IMG/VR virus record: IMGVR_UViG_3300044994_000363
Location: 1 to 42,788 of that record
Length of the DNA stretch: 42,788 nt
Strand: one strand, 5' to 3'
From: a virus
The position numbers and the translations under genes were made by a program. Of this stretch, positions 4,995 to 11,142 are shown one piece after another. Numbering within the stretch: the stretch's first letter is position 1; each line of letters begins with the position of its first letter. Below the pieces are notes generated by a model. That model made no database searches. It had not been told where the DNA came from and worked only from the letters and a program-made list of their open reading frames with translations.

Positions 4995-7725
4995 GGCTTT
5001 GTTTTTTTATGATTTCACCCATTTGATTTACAAAAACTTTTTGCAGCTTCATCCATTCATCCGCCTTTACCTTATGTGTATCGGTTGCCGATAGCGTTGT
5101 TACGGGGCGCAACGATGGGTTATCAGCTACCCCAATCAAATACCAATACTTACCGTTTAGTTCTACCACATCATTTTCTTGTAAGTAAAAGCCCTTGTCT
5201 ATTCGCTCGCCATTGTTGAGTTTGTTGATGTATTCGAGTAGCGTAATGGTTTCTTTTTTCACCTTGCCTTTTTCGTCAATCCAAACTTTGAGGCAAAAGT
5301 TTTTATCGCTGAACACATAATCGGTTTTGGTTTCATAATCCCTGAATCTTCCGGTGATGCCGTTGCCATCGGTAGAATGTAATGCAAATATTTTTTCTGC
5401 GTTTTGGCTTACCGATACTCTTTTGATGGGCTTGCAATTGTGGGTTGCCGGGTTTTCAATCAGCGATAAAATGCCGTCTTCGTGGTTGCCTTTTTCTTTA
5501 ATCCTTGCCTGAATTTTTTCACGAATCGCTTTGTCCATTATTTTCAACACCATAGGCTCTGTCAGCTTGCTTATTGGCTGCCTTATTTTGAAAAATACTT
5601 CTTCGATGATTTCGCCTTTGGCATTTCTTTTTTTGTTTACACGCCTGCCGAATACGCTTTCCTCGTGTAATGCAAAGCGTGGATTGAATCCGAATTTCGT
5701 ATGTCTTGAAAATTTGATGCGTGGCATGAAAACCGGAACGTTGAAGTCAATCATCGGCAACCCGGGTTGGATGTCATAAACCGAAACACTGTCGATATGC
5801 TCGCTATGTACTTTTATGTTATCGAAGTAGTCAACGGTTTCCTGGCTCATATTGGCCATGGTCCATGCCTTGGCTAAGTAGTGGCGTGCATCTTGCTCGT
5901 TCCAGCTTTCTTTCAGCCATTCTCTGGTGTAGCGATTGATGAGCTTGTTGGGGATATTAGTTGCTTTGCCTATCGTGGCGAAGCATTTGGTATTATAGTC
6001 GCTATTTTGCCTTTTTGAAATCCAATTATCCGGAATTTCATTTTCTTCCATGAGCAAGAATTTTTGTTTTTCTTCCGGAAATCGTTCAACCGCTTTTCTA
6101 TATTCATCTTCAATGCCTAACTGCCGTGCAAAATCAATACCGGTAAGCCTGTTTTTTTGCTCATTCAATTGCGTTGGGCAAAGCACCAGGTTGGCTATGC
6201 CTCGTTCAAATATTTTGCTTTTGGGGATTATATGGTCAAGGTTATATTTATCAGTGAACAAATCTTTTTTGTCAATGATAACATCGGGTTCGTAAGGACT
6301 GATGCCGCCACTTTCTTCCCATAGTTTGAGCTTCATTAGGTTATAGGCTGATAAGTGGGAATTCACTTTTTCAAACTTGTCATCTTTTCTTTTTGCTTGT
6401 GCTATTGCCTTACGGCCTTTGTTGCCCTGCTTCAGAAGATGGTCAATTTCAAACTGAATTTCGGTAATGGGATATTTGCTTTTTATTTGCTCTACCAAGG
6501 CTTTGTAGCTGTGGTAGTGTTGCTCTAATACCACGTTGCGCAAGGCCACGTTCTCAAAATCAACTTTGCCGTAAACTTCCAATATGGCTTCTTTCAGTTT
6601 CATACCATGGCGCATCAATGGCATTAACTTGCGGATAGCTTTCATGCTGAAATCACCCCAACCTAATTTGCTGAAATCAAGATCGAGCAATTCGTTGATT
6701 ATGTGGTCGCTGAACTTGTATTTTTGGGCCAATAATTTTGCAAGCTTCTCGTTGGTTGTTGCCGAATAAATGTCCTGCCACAAGTTGTAATCTTTCTGAA
6801 TTTTCAAGTCATTGAAGGCTTTACTCACGGGGTTTCCTGCAATCATTTTGCCACTAAACCAACTGTATTGGGTGGGCTTGCTCAACCCTAAATCTTTTAA
6901 GCAAGCGGCTTTTGTGAGGTTGGCTCCTTCGTTGCATTTATTAAACCATTTTTGGCGAATTTCAAATGGGATTTCAATCTCATTTTTTTCGATGTCATAA
7001 ATGTGAATATTCAGCACATCGCGCAAAATTCTAAATTCCTGATAAACCGGGTTGGAAGCGTGAACAACCTCTCTGTTTTTTTCATAATCACACTTTGAAA
7101 CCTTTCCTTTTTTCAAAGGTCGCTGGTAATAAATGATGTCAAACAGTTTCTTTCTCAGGGTTGGGTCTATGGCTTGCTTATCCATAATGGCATTAAATTC
7201 ATTTTCATAGCTTTTCCTGGTAAAAATGATATTCGTACTGCTTTCCATTGTGAGTAGATAAGCCGCTATTGATGGATATGCTTTCAGGTTTTCTTCGTGG
7301 CGTTCAATCTCTTTGATGTAATCGCTGTTGTCGTTATCACTCACGCCACGTTGGCTGTAATAGCCACGTTTTATTTGCAATTGGCAGAGCACATTGGTGA
7401 GTTCTTGTGGTGTCAATTGCTGGGTTAAGCCTTTCACCCTAAGCTGGAGATTGGCAGTTCTTGATAGATGCTGCGGCTTGCAATTGAAATGCTTTAGAAG
7501 GAGCCTTTTTAAATTGGCTTTTCGGCTTTTATATCGCCAAAGGTTGCGCCTGGCGCCCGCCTTTAATCTTTTATTAATCCTTTTGCTCACCGGCAAGCCG
7601 GCAATAAACTCATAGTAATTATCGAAGCTGATATTTACTCTTTTTATTCCGGTTTTTACAACGGAAATTCCTTCGGTGAGGACGAAAGCAATGGCTCTTA
7701 AGCCGACATAGATGTTGAGATTCAT
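4951..7725 (-). CDS. cas9: Cas9 homologue with degenerate RuvC and intact HNH (predicted nickase)
   Basis: The 924-residue protein has the Cas9 order. RuvC-I is at residues 3-16, bridge helix about 49-79 (KRLKAGARRNLWRYKSRK), a small helical REC lobe, RuvC-II with Glu426 (EIQFEIDHLL), HNH with Asp497, His498 and Asn521 (YNLDHIIPKS, LNEQKN), RuvC-III about 610-625, and a C-terminal region like the WED/PAM-binding part. The catalytic Asp of RuvC-I is Tyr6 (TAT, one base from GAT), and RuvC-III reads RHYLAKAW where HHxxDA is expected, giving Tyr616 and Lys619. HNH keeps all key residues with the usual His-to-Asn spacing of 23. The start at 7725 is chosen because it puts RuvC-I at the N-terminus and lies 11 nt after the preceding stop; the frame is open to 7788. 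The length is short for Bacteroidetes Cas9. Reading frame and domain order are intact, so decay is unlikely. Confidence 0.93.
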   Translation of the reverse strand: MNLNIYVGLRAIAFVLTEGISVVKTGIKRVNISFDNYYEFIAGLPVSKRINKRLKAGARRNLWRYKSRKANLKRLLLKHFNCKPQHLSRTANLQLRVKGLTQQLTPQELTNVLCQLQIKRGYYSQRGVSDNDNSDYIKEIERHEENLKAYPSIAAYLLTMESSTNIIFTRKSYENEFNAIMDKQAIDPTLRKKLFDIIYYQRPLKKGKVSKCDYEKNREVVHASNPVYQEFRILRDVLNIHIYDIEKNEIEIPFEIRQKWFNKCNEGANLTKAACLKDLGLSKPTQYSWFSGKMIAGNPVSKAFNDLKIQKDYNLWQDIYSATTNEKLAKLLAQKYKFSDHIINELLDLDFSKLGWGDFSMKAIRKLMPLMRHGMKLKEAILEVYGKVDFENVALRNVVLEQHYHSYKALVEQIKSKYPITEIQFEIDHLLKQGNKGRKAIAQAKRKDDKFEKVNSHLSAYNLMKLKLWEESGGISPYEPDVIIDKKDLFTDKYNLDHIIPKSKIFERGIANLVLCPTQLNEQKNRLTGIDFARQLGIEDEYRKAVERFPEEKQKFLLMEENEIPDNWISKRQNSDYNTKCFATIGKATNIPNKLINRYTREWLKESWNEQDARHYLAKAWTMANMSQETVDYFDNIKVHSEHIDSVSVYDIQPGLPMIDFNVPVFMPRIKFSRHTKFGFNPRFALHEESVFGRRVNKKRNAKGEIIEEVFFKIRQPISKLTEPMVLKIMDKAIREKIQARIKEKGNHEDGILSLIENPATHNCKPIKRVSVSQNAEKIFALHSTDGNGITGRFRDYETKTDYVFSDKNFCLKVWIDEKGKVKKETITLLEYINKLNNGERIDKGFYLQENDVVELNGKYWYLIGVADNPSLRPVTTLSATDTHKVKADEWMKLQKVFVNQMGEIIKKQSLENSKTNIATETNP

Positions 7726-7736
7726 ATTATCGTGTA

Positions 7737-8201
7737 TTAATTGTTTGACATTTTTTTGAGCCATAATGCTCGATTGGCTTGCATCCATTTTGGCGTTGCG
7801 TTGCCGTAATCAAATACAGCAGGGTGGGGCTTGGTGTAATCAATATCTACATGAATGAACCTGGCATTGAGGCCGATTCGTTTAGCTCCGACACTGATCA
7901 GGGTTTCGATAATTAAGGTTGCGTGAGCTTCATCATTGAAGGCAATATCAGCCGCAAGTCCTTGCAGGTGGGCAGAATTTTTTACACCACCAACGGCATC
8001 GTTCAGGCGTGGGCAACGATATCCGGAAGTAATCCGCACCGGCCCAATTTTATCACGAAGAGGTTGCAGGATTTGAGTGCATAGTTTTGTAAGATTTTGG
8101 ACGATGCGTCGTTCGGGTGTGAACTGTTCATTTAAGGATAATTCAACAGCTTTATTTGAGGCTGTTAGTTCTGCTAATGTGAAATTTTTAGTGAGATTCA
8201 T
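7737..8201 (-). CDS. Peptidase M15-family endolysin (D-Ala-D-Ala type)
   Basis: The 154-residue protein matches the peptidase M15 fold used by many phages to cut peptidoglycan cross-links. Residues 57-85 read ITSGYRCPRLND then SAHLQGLAAD, and FIHVDID follows at 115-121. The zinc ligands are His78, Asp85 and His117. There is no signal peptide, so access to the wall would depend on the holin at 27560. It is the first gene of the operon that continues into cas9, with 11 nt between stop and start. An enzyme of lysis placed beside accessory genes, far from the holin, is unusual; M15 proteins also occur as accessory or host-derived genes. Confidence 0.88.
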   Translation of the reverse strand: MNLTKNFTLAELTASNKAVELSLNEQFTPERRIVQNLTKLCTQILQPLRDKIGPVRITSGYRCPRLNDAVGGVKNSAHLQGLAADIAFNDEAHATLIIETLISVGAKRIGLNARFIHVDIDYTKPHPAVFDYGNATPKWMQANRALWLKKMSNN

Positions 8202-8206
8202 AATTT

Positions 8207-8290
8207 TATGTATAATGTATTATTCAAATATTCAATGCGTTATGTGTTACGTTGTGGCAAACCTTCGTCTATTTGCAAGTTATAAGCAAC
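8207..8290. repeat. attC-like boundary sequence (left end of cassette region)
   Basis: On the minus strand this segment begins with GCTTATAAC and contains TTGCAAA and TTTGCCACAA as imperfect inverted arms, followed by CATAACGC. It lies directly after the stop of the small gene at 8292 and resembles degenerate integron attC sites. It also contains the leader of the M15 peptidase gene with an imperfect -7 box, AATATTTG. The attC reading is weaker here than for the next sites. Confidence 0.35.
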
Positions 8291-8291
8291 C

Positions 8292-8564
8292 CTAAAGAAC
8301 AGACTGTTCAAAATAATCATTTAGCCATCCGACTTTTAAACCAATGGTTTTTCCACCACTCAAAGAGCCTAACATAATATCTTCATCACCATCCATCCCT
8401 TTAAAAATACCTGTGTAAGTTTCGCCATTCCGTAGATTTAGCATTACTGCTTTTCCTTTTTCGCAATCTTCAATTTCGTATGGCTTTTTAATAACCATTT
8501 CAATTGTTCTTTTTCCATCTTTGAAATCAATTTCGACTTCTGCTGTTACTGTTGTTTTTGACAT
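8292..8564 (-). CDS. Small beta-rich protein, possible Sm-like fold (90 aa)
   Basis: The 90-residue protein has an N-terminal acidic and basic beta region followed by AVMLNLRNGETYTGIFKGMD, then DIMLGSLSGGKTIGLKVGWL. The pattern 'V-x-L-x-x-G-x-x-Y-x-G-x-x-x-G-x-D' recalls Sm/LSm-type beta barrels that bind RNA, but this is a pattern impression and not a firm match. It is the leftmost gene of the cassette-like array, followed and preceded by attC-like foldbacks, and has its own AT-rich leader. It has no signal peptide or membrane segment. Confidence 0.6.
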   Translation of the reverse strand: MSKTTVTAEVEIDFKDGKRTIEMVIKKPYEIEDCEKGKAVMLNLRNGETYTGIFKGMDGDEDIMLGSLSGGKTIGLKVGWLNDYFEQSVL

Positions 8565-8609
8565 TTTTATTTATTTTAAATTGTTAATATTAAATTCGTG
8601 AAAAGGGCA

Positions 8610-8704
8610 GCTTAGAACAGGTGCTTGGCAAAAGCTGCCAGAAAACATTGTGCGAACTTTGAACTTCGGTTAGGCAGCCTTCGCCAAGCACCCGACCGTT
8701 AGCT
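8610..8704. repeat. attC-like foldback site A
   Basis: Two arms at 8620-8639 and 8673-8692 pair over GGTGCTTGGC and GCTGCC, with 4 unpaired central bases, enclosing a 33-nt loop. They are flanked by GCTTAGAAC on one side and CCGTTAGCT on the other, in the positions of integron R boxes (consensus RYYYAAC and GTTRRRY). On the minus strand the site follows the stop of the gene at 8711 and precedes the start of the gene at 8564, as attC sites do in cassettes. It does not carry a T-run, so it is not a simple terminator. Confidence 0.6.
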
Positions 8705-8710
8705 GATATG

Positions 8711-8977
8711 CTACGGACGTTCCTTAATGCTATCAAGCCACTTCTTGACATCATTTGGACTTACCTTGTCCGTGACTATTCCATTTGTTATACACCATCT
8801 TGCAAAGTGGACTAAATCCATTTCACAAAATGTTTCATCAACAGGGTCGTGTTCAGCTACGAGTGTTCCATCTTTTTCAAACACTTGTGTTATAATCCGA
8901 ATTGGACTATGCTCAACACCTTTACCACGTCTTGTAAGTGTGGCGACTATTAGTTCTTTGCAAATTACTGTATCCAT
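8711..8977 (-). CDS. Cassette-encoded hypothetical protein (88 aa)
   Basis: The frame is open to 9022, but the ATG there lies within attC-like site B. The start at 8977 (MDTVICKELIVATL) follows an A-rich leader typical of this host and is preferred. The protein has a basic phrase TRRGKGVEHSPIRIITQVFE and a C-terminal helical part ending VKKWLDSIKERP. I do not recognise the family. Small size, independent leader and flanking foldback sites fit a mobile gene cassette. Confidence 0.6.
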   Translation of the reverse strand: MDTVICKELIVATLTRRGKGVEHSPIRIITQVFEKDGTLVAEHDPVDETFCEMDLVHFARWCITNGIVTDKVSPNDVKKWLDSIKERP

Positions 8978-9013
8978 TTTTTTAAATTTTAATCGTTTGA
9001 CAATAAGCACATC

Positions 9014-9150
9014 AGCTAACATGCGGTTTGCCGTCAGTGGCAGTGCTGTGGTTAATTGATGGATTGTTTTTCATATCTACTTTATTTTTTTTGATTGATA
9101 AATTCGTTTATAGAATCGCCACCGAACGGCAAGCCGCTGGGGCGTTAGGC
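9014..9150. repeat. attC-like foldback site B
   Basis: Arms GCGGTTTGCCG (9023-9033) and CGGCAAGCCGC (9127-9137) form an inverted repeat with one mismatch. They are flanked by AGCTAAC (9014-9020) and GTTAGGC (9144-9150); the latter fits the attC core GTTRRRY exactly. On the minus strand the site begins 7 nt after the stop of the gene at 9157. The loop of about 90 nt is long, as in large attC sites, and holds a very short frame that may be a truncated cassette remnant. Confidence 0.6.
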
Positions 9151-9156
9151 GAAACC

Positions 9157-9465
9157 CTATTGAGCATCGGACTTCGGTTTGACAATCATTTTTAAATCGC
9201 AAGACTGAGCAGTAATTTTCTCCTCAAAGTCTTTTATGTATTTGTGTGCAACTTCTCTTAATAATGCTTTTAAACAACCTTCTCCAAAATATGAAGTCAT
9301 TTGTTTTAAAACAGCTTCATCTGTTTGTTGCACATTTTCGGTTACAGACTTTCGCAAGTTTGACCAGCTTTTTAGTTTTTTACTGTTGCTTTCTATCAAA
9401 GAAAGTCTTTTTTCAATCCCGTCAATGTAGGTATTAACCGTCTTTTTTAAATCTTCTAATTCCAT
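9157..9465 (-). CDS. Cassette-encoded coiled-coil protein (102 aa)
   Basis: The protein of 102 residues starts MELEDLKKTVNTYIDGIEKR and is helical throughout. Residues 1-30 form a probable coiled coil; residues 50-85 hold a second helical segment with a conserved-looking GCLKALLREVAHKYIKDF. It has no signal peptide or membrane span. It is bounded by attC-like site B downstream and site C upstream. The function is unknown; binding to another protein through the coiled coil is plausible. Confidence 0.6.
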   Translation of the reverse strand: MELEDLKKTVNTYIDGIEKRLSLIESNSKKLKSWSNLRKSVTENVQQTDEAVLKQMTSYFGEGCLKALLREVAHKYIKDFEEKITAQSCDLKMIVKPKSDAQ

Positions 9466-9500
9466 CGTTTTTTATTTTTTGTTAATAATTAAATTCTCTA

Positions 9501-9536
9501 TGCGCCCGAACGCAAAGCCATCGGACGTTAGCGGTC
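9501..9536. repeat. Short attC-like site C
   Basis: This 36-bp stretch is a close relative of the right part of site B: both have GTTAG, then on the minus strand GGCTT, then GCGTTCGG or CCGTTCGG and a GC-rich end. It forms a small hairpin through TGCG and CGCA. It lies between the stop of the gene at 9540 and the start of the gene at 9465. It seems to be a shortened site. Confidence 0.5.
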
Positions 9537-9539
9537 AGG

Positions 9540-10040
9540 CTAAAACGGCAACTCGTCATCATATTGGTTAGACATTTTGACAAGTTCACCTTGACTGCTT
9601 ATTGACTGAACAATATCTATTACAATATCAATAAATTCAAGTTCAATTTCATTTAGAAAATCTTCAACCATCATTTTAAATTCTTGATTGGTTGTAGGTT
9701 TTTTTTCAAATTTCATTTCCGGCTGAAAATATCTTAATATGACATACTTTTTGCTATCATAAACTGAGCAATTAAGCATAATTAGTTTGTTTGGATTATC
9801 GACTAAATAGCCTATTAAAATTCCGTTACCAGAAAAAAATCTACTTCCATTTTTGCTTATCTCAAAATCCAAAAAGTATGACAGGCTACCACAATGACCA
9901 GAGCCATCGGAAAATTTGCCATAATAATTAGGCTGATGAAATTTTTCGGTAACAGGAGAATAGATACTGAAATGTGTGTCAATTAATTCAGGGTAAAACT
10001 TTCCTTTAGGTGATACTGATAATAACTTTACTTTTTCCAT
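9540..10040 (-). CDS. Hypothetical protein with SSB-like acidic C-terminal tip
   Basis: The 166-residue protein is not a recognised family. Its last residues, SNQYDDELPF, copy the acidic C-terminal tip of bacterial single-stranded DNA-binding protein (DDxxPF), which recruits replication and repair proteins. The body is beta-rich up to about residue 115 (YFLDFEISKNGSRFF, LIGYLVDNPNKLIMLN) and then helical. It might be a divergent ssDNA-binding protein, or a protein that uses the tip to dock on the host's SSB partners. The phage primase-helicase ends in a similar DDLPF. It lies in the cassette-like region and follows the ADP-ribosyltransferase-like gene in the same direction. Confidence 0.6.
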   Translation of the reverse strand: MEKVKLLSVSPKGKFYPELIDTHFSIYSPVTEKFHQPNYYGKFSDGSGHCGSLSYFLDFEISKNGSRFFSGNGILIGYLVDNPNKLIMLNCSVYDSKKYVILRYFQPEMKFEKKPTTNQEFKMMVEDFLNEIELEFIDIVIDIVQSISSQGELVKMSNQYDDELPF

Positions 10041-10125
10041 TTGTTTAAATTTTTTCGTTGATTAAATCGTGTGTGTCCATTTTGATTTTATTTAAGTGTT
10101 AAAATTCATTTGAGACATATCAAGT

Positions 10126-10530
10126 CTAAACATTACTCTGGATTAATTTGAATGATTTAATAATGTCAAAATCAAAAACTACAATCACATCGGACACATT
10201 ATGCCTCATTAGTTTTTTTGATGGATAATCAAAAACGTTTTTGATTATAACACCTTTGTGACCTTCTCTATAGAGTTTATACATTAAATTTCTGAAATCA
10301 TTACTATATGATGTTTTGTTGCCATAGTCAACAGAATGCAAATAATCTATGATTTCAGATTCATATACAAAACCGCCATTTCTTTTACCCTCTTCATCTG
10401 CTCTATGTTGAGCGTATAGTTTTGCTAATTCTATATCACTAGCGAAAAATAAAGCTTTGAAGCCGTAACGAGAACGTTTCCACTTTTCAATTTTAAAATT
10501 ATCTCTGGATGAACCTCTGTAAACTATCAT
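10126..10530 (-). CDS. Putative ADP-ribosyltransferase-like protein
   Basis: The 134-residue protein begins MIVYRGSSRDNF, with Tyr4, Arg5 and Gly6 at the position of the NAD-binding arginine of ART-fold enzymes. This is followed by GFKALFFASDIELAKLYAQH, the usual 'F-F-A/S-x-D-x-x-x-A-x-x-Y-A' segment, then FVYESEI and GHKGVIIKNVF. This order is seen in small toxin-type mono-ADP-ribosyltransferases. The catalytic Glu cannot be fixed by eye. In phages such enzymes modify host proteins during takeover; as a cassette gene it could also be a toxin without a visible antitoxin. A GTTAGCA-containing half-site lies just upstream. Confidence 0.6.
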   Translation of the reverse strand: MIVYRGSSRDNFKIEKWKRSRYGFKALFFASDIELAKLYAQHRADEEGKRNGGFVYESEIIDYLHSVDYGNKTSYSNDFRNLMYKLYREGHKGVIIKNVFDYPSKKLMRHNVSDVIVVFDFDIIKSFKLIQSNV

Positions 10531-10614
10531 ATTTTAAATTTTTAACTGTAAAGCCGAATTGCTAACACATTGTTTCCGTTATTATTTGTTGTTTTCGTTT
10601 GCATATTTCAAAAT

Positions 10615-10926
10615 TTATAAAACATTTTGTGATTTCTTGAGAGCATTGACTTCTTTTAATTCATCCATAAGCTTGTCTATTCTAAGCGAAATCATGTCTG
10701 AAAGATTGTTGTTTTTTCTTATTCTTCCGGTCGGAGTAAACCTATTAGCTTGAATAATAGGATTTATTTGCTGCATTGAGAGCATGTCATCTATTGCTCT
10801 AATTTCAATATCGGCTTGTTCAAGAGAGCTGCCGTTTTCTACAATAGTTTTAGCCAGCATTACATACTCATCTGTTTTGACTTGAGTGGTTCCGAATGTT
10901 GCAGAACCTAATAATTTTCTTTTCAT
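10615..10926 (-). CDS. Hypothetical helical protein (103 aa)
   Basis: The protein of 103 residues follows the 64-residue gene by 11 nt and is the last gene that seems to belong to the replication operon. It has a Ser/Gly-Thr-rich N-terminus, then helices with LEQADIEIRAIDDMLSMQQI and a basic C-terminal part with IDKLMDELKEVNALKKSQ. No family was recognised. A role in replication or its control is suggested by position only. Confidence 0.6.
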   Translation of the reverse strand: MKRKLLGSATFGTTQVKTDEYVMLAKTIVENGSSLEQADIEIRAIDDMLSMQQINPIIQANRFTPTGRIRKNNNLSDMISLRIDKLMDELKEVNALKKSQNVL

Positions 10927-10937
10927 TATTGTAATTT

Positions 10938-11132
10938 TTATAAAACCTCTTTCATTAATCCTTTTTTAAGGGCTTCTTCAAAATCTTGTCCGGTTCGCTC
11001 GTATGCTGTGCGGGTTTTTGGATTCAGTAGCTTAACGGTTCCTTTCGTGGTACCGCCCTGCCATATTTCTATCAGTATATACAATTCGCCTGTGGGCGTC
11101 TGGTATTGTGAATATAAGTGGTATGGTATCAT
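10938..11132 (-). CDS. Small beta-rich protein (64 aa)
   Basis: The 64-residue protein (MIPYHLYSQYQTPTGELYIL) lies 10 nt after the primase-helicase gene, in the same operon. It appears as a small beta sheet (YILIEIWQGGTTKGTVKLLN) with a C-terminal helix. The family is unknown. Its compact form and position after the primase suggest an accessory or inhibitor protein; there is no direct evidence for either. Confidence 0.6.
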   Translation of the reverse strand: MIPYHLYSQYQTPTGELYILIEIWQGGTTKGTVKLLNPKTRTAYERTGQDFEEALKKGLMKEVL

Positions 11133-11142
11133 AACTTAATAT

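Noticed and set aside
5482-7615. Plus-strand frames across cas9
   Set aside because: They overlap the recognised Cas9 homologue on the other strand and have cysteine- and leucine-rich, non-domain-like translations.
4951-7725. IscB, or a pseudogene of Cas9
   Set aside because: The length, bridge helix, REC region and C-terminal region are those of Cas9, not the about 400-500 residue IscB. The full frame and overlap with both neighbours speak against a pseudogene.
8727-9059. 110-residue plus-strand frame over the cassette gene
   Set aside because: It is the antisense frame of the 88-residue cassette gene and runs into attC-like site B.
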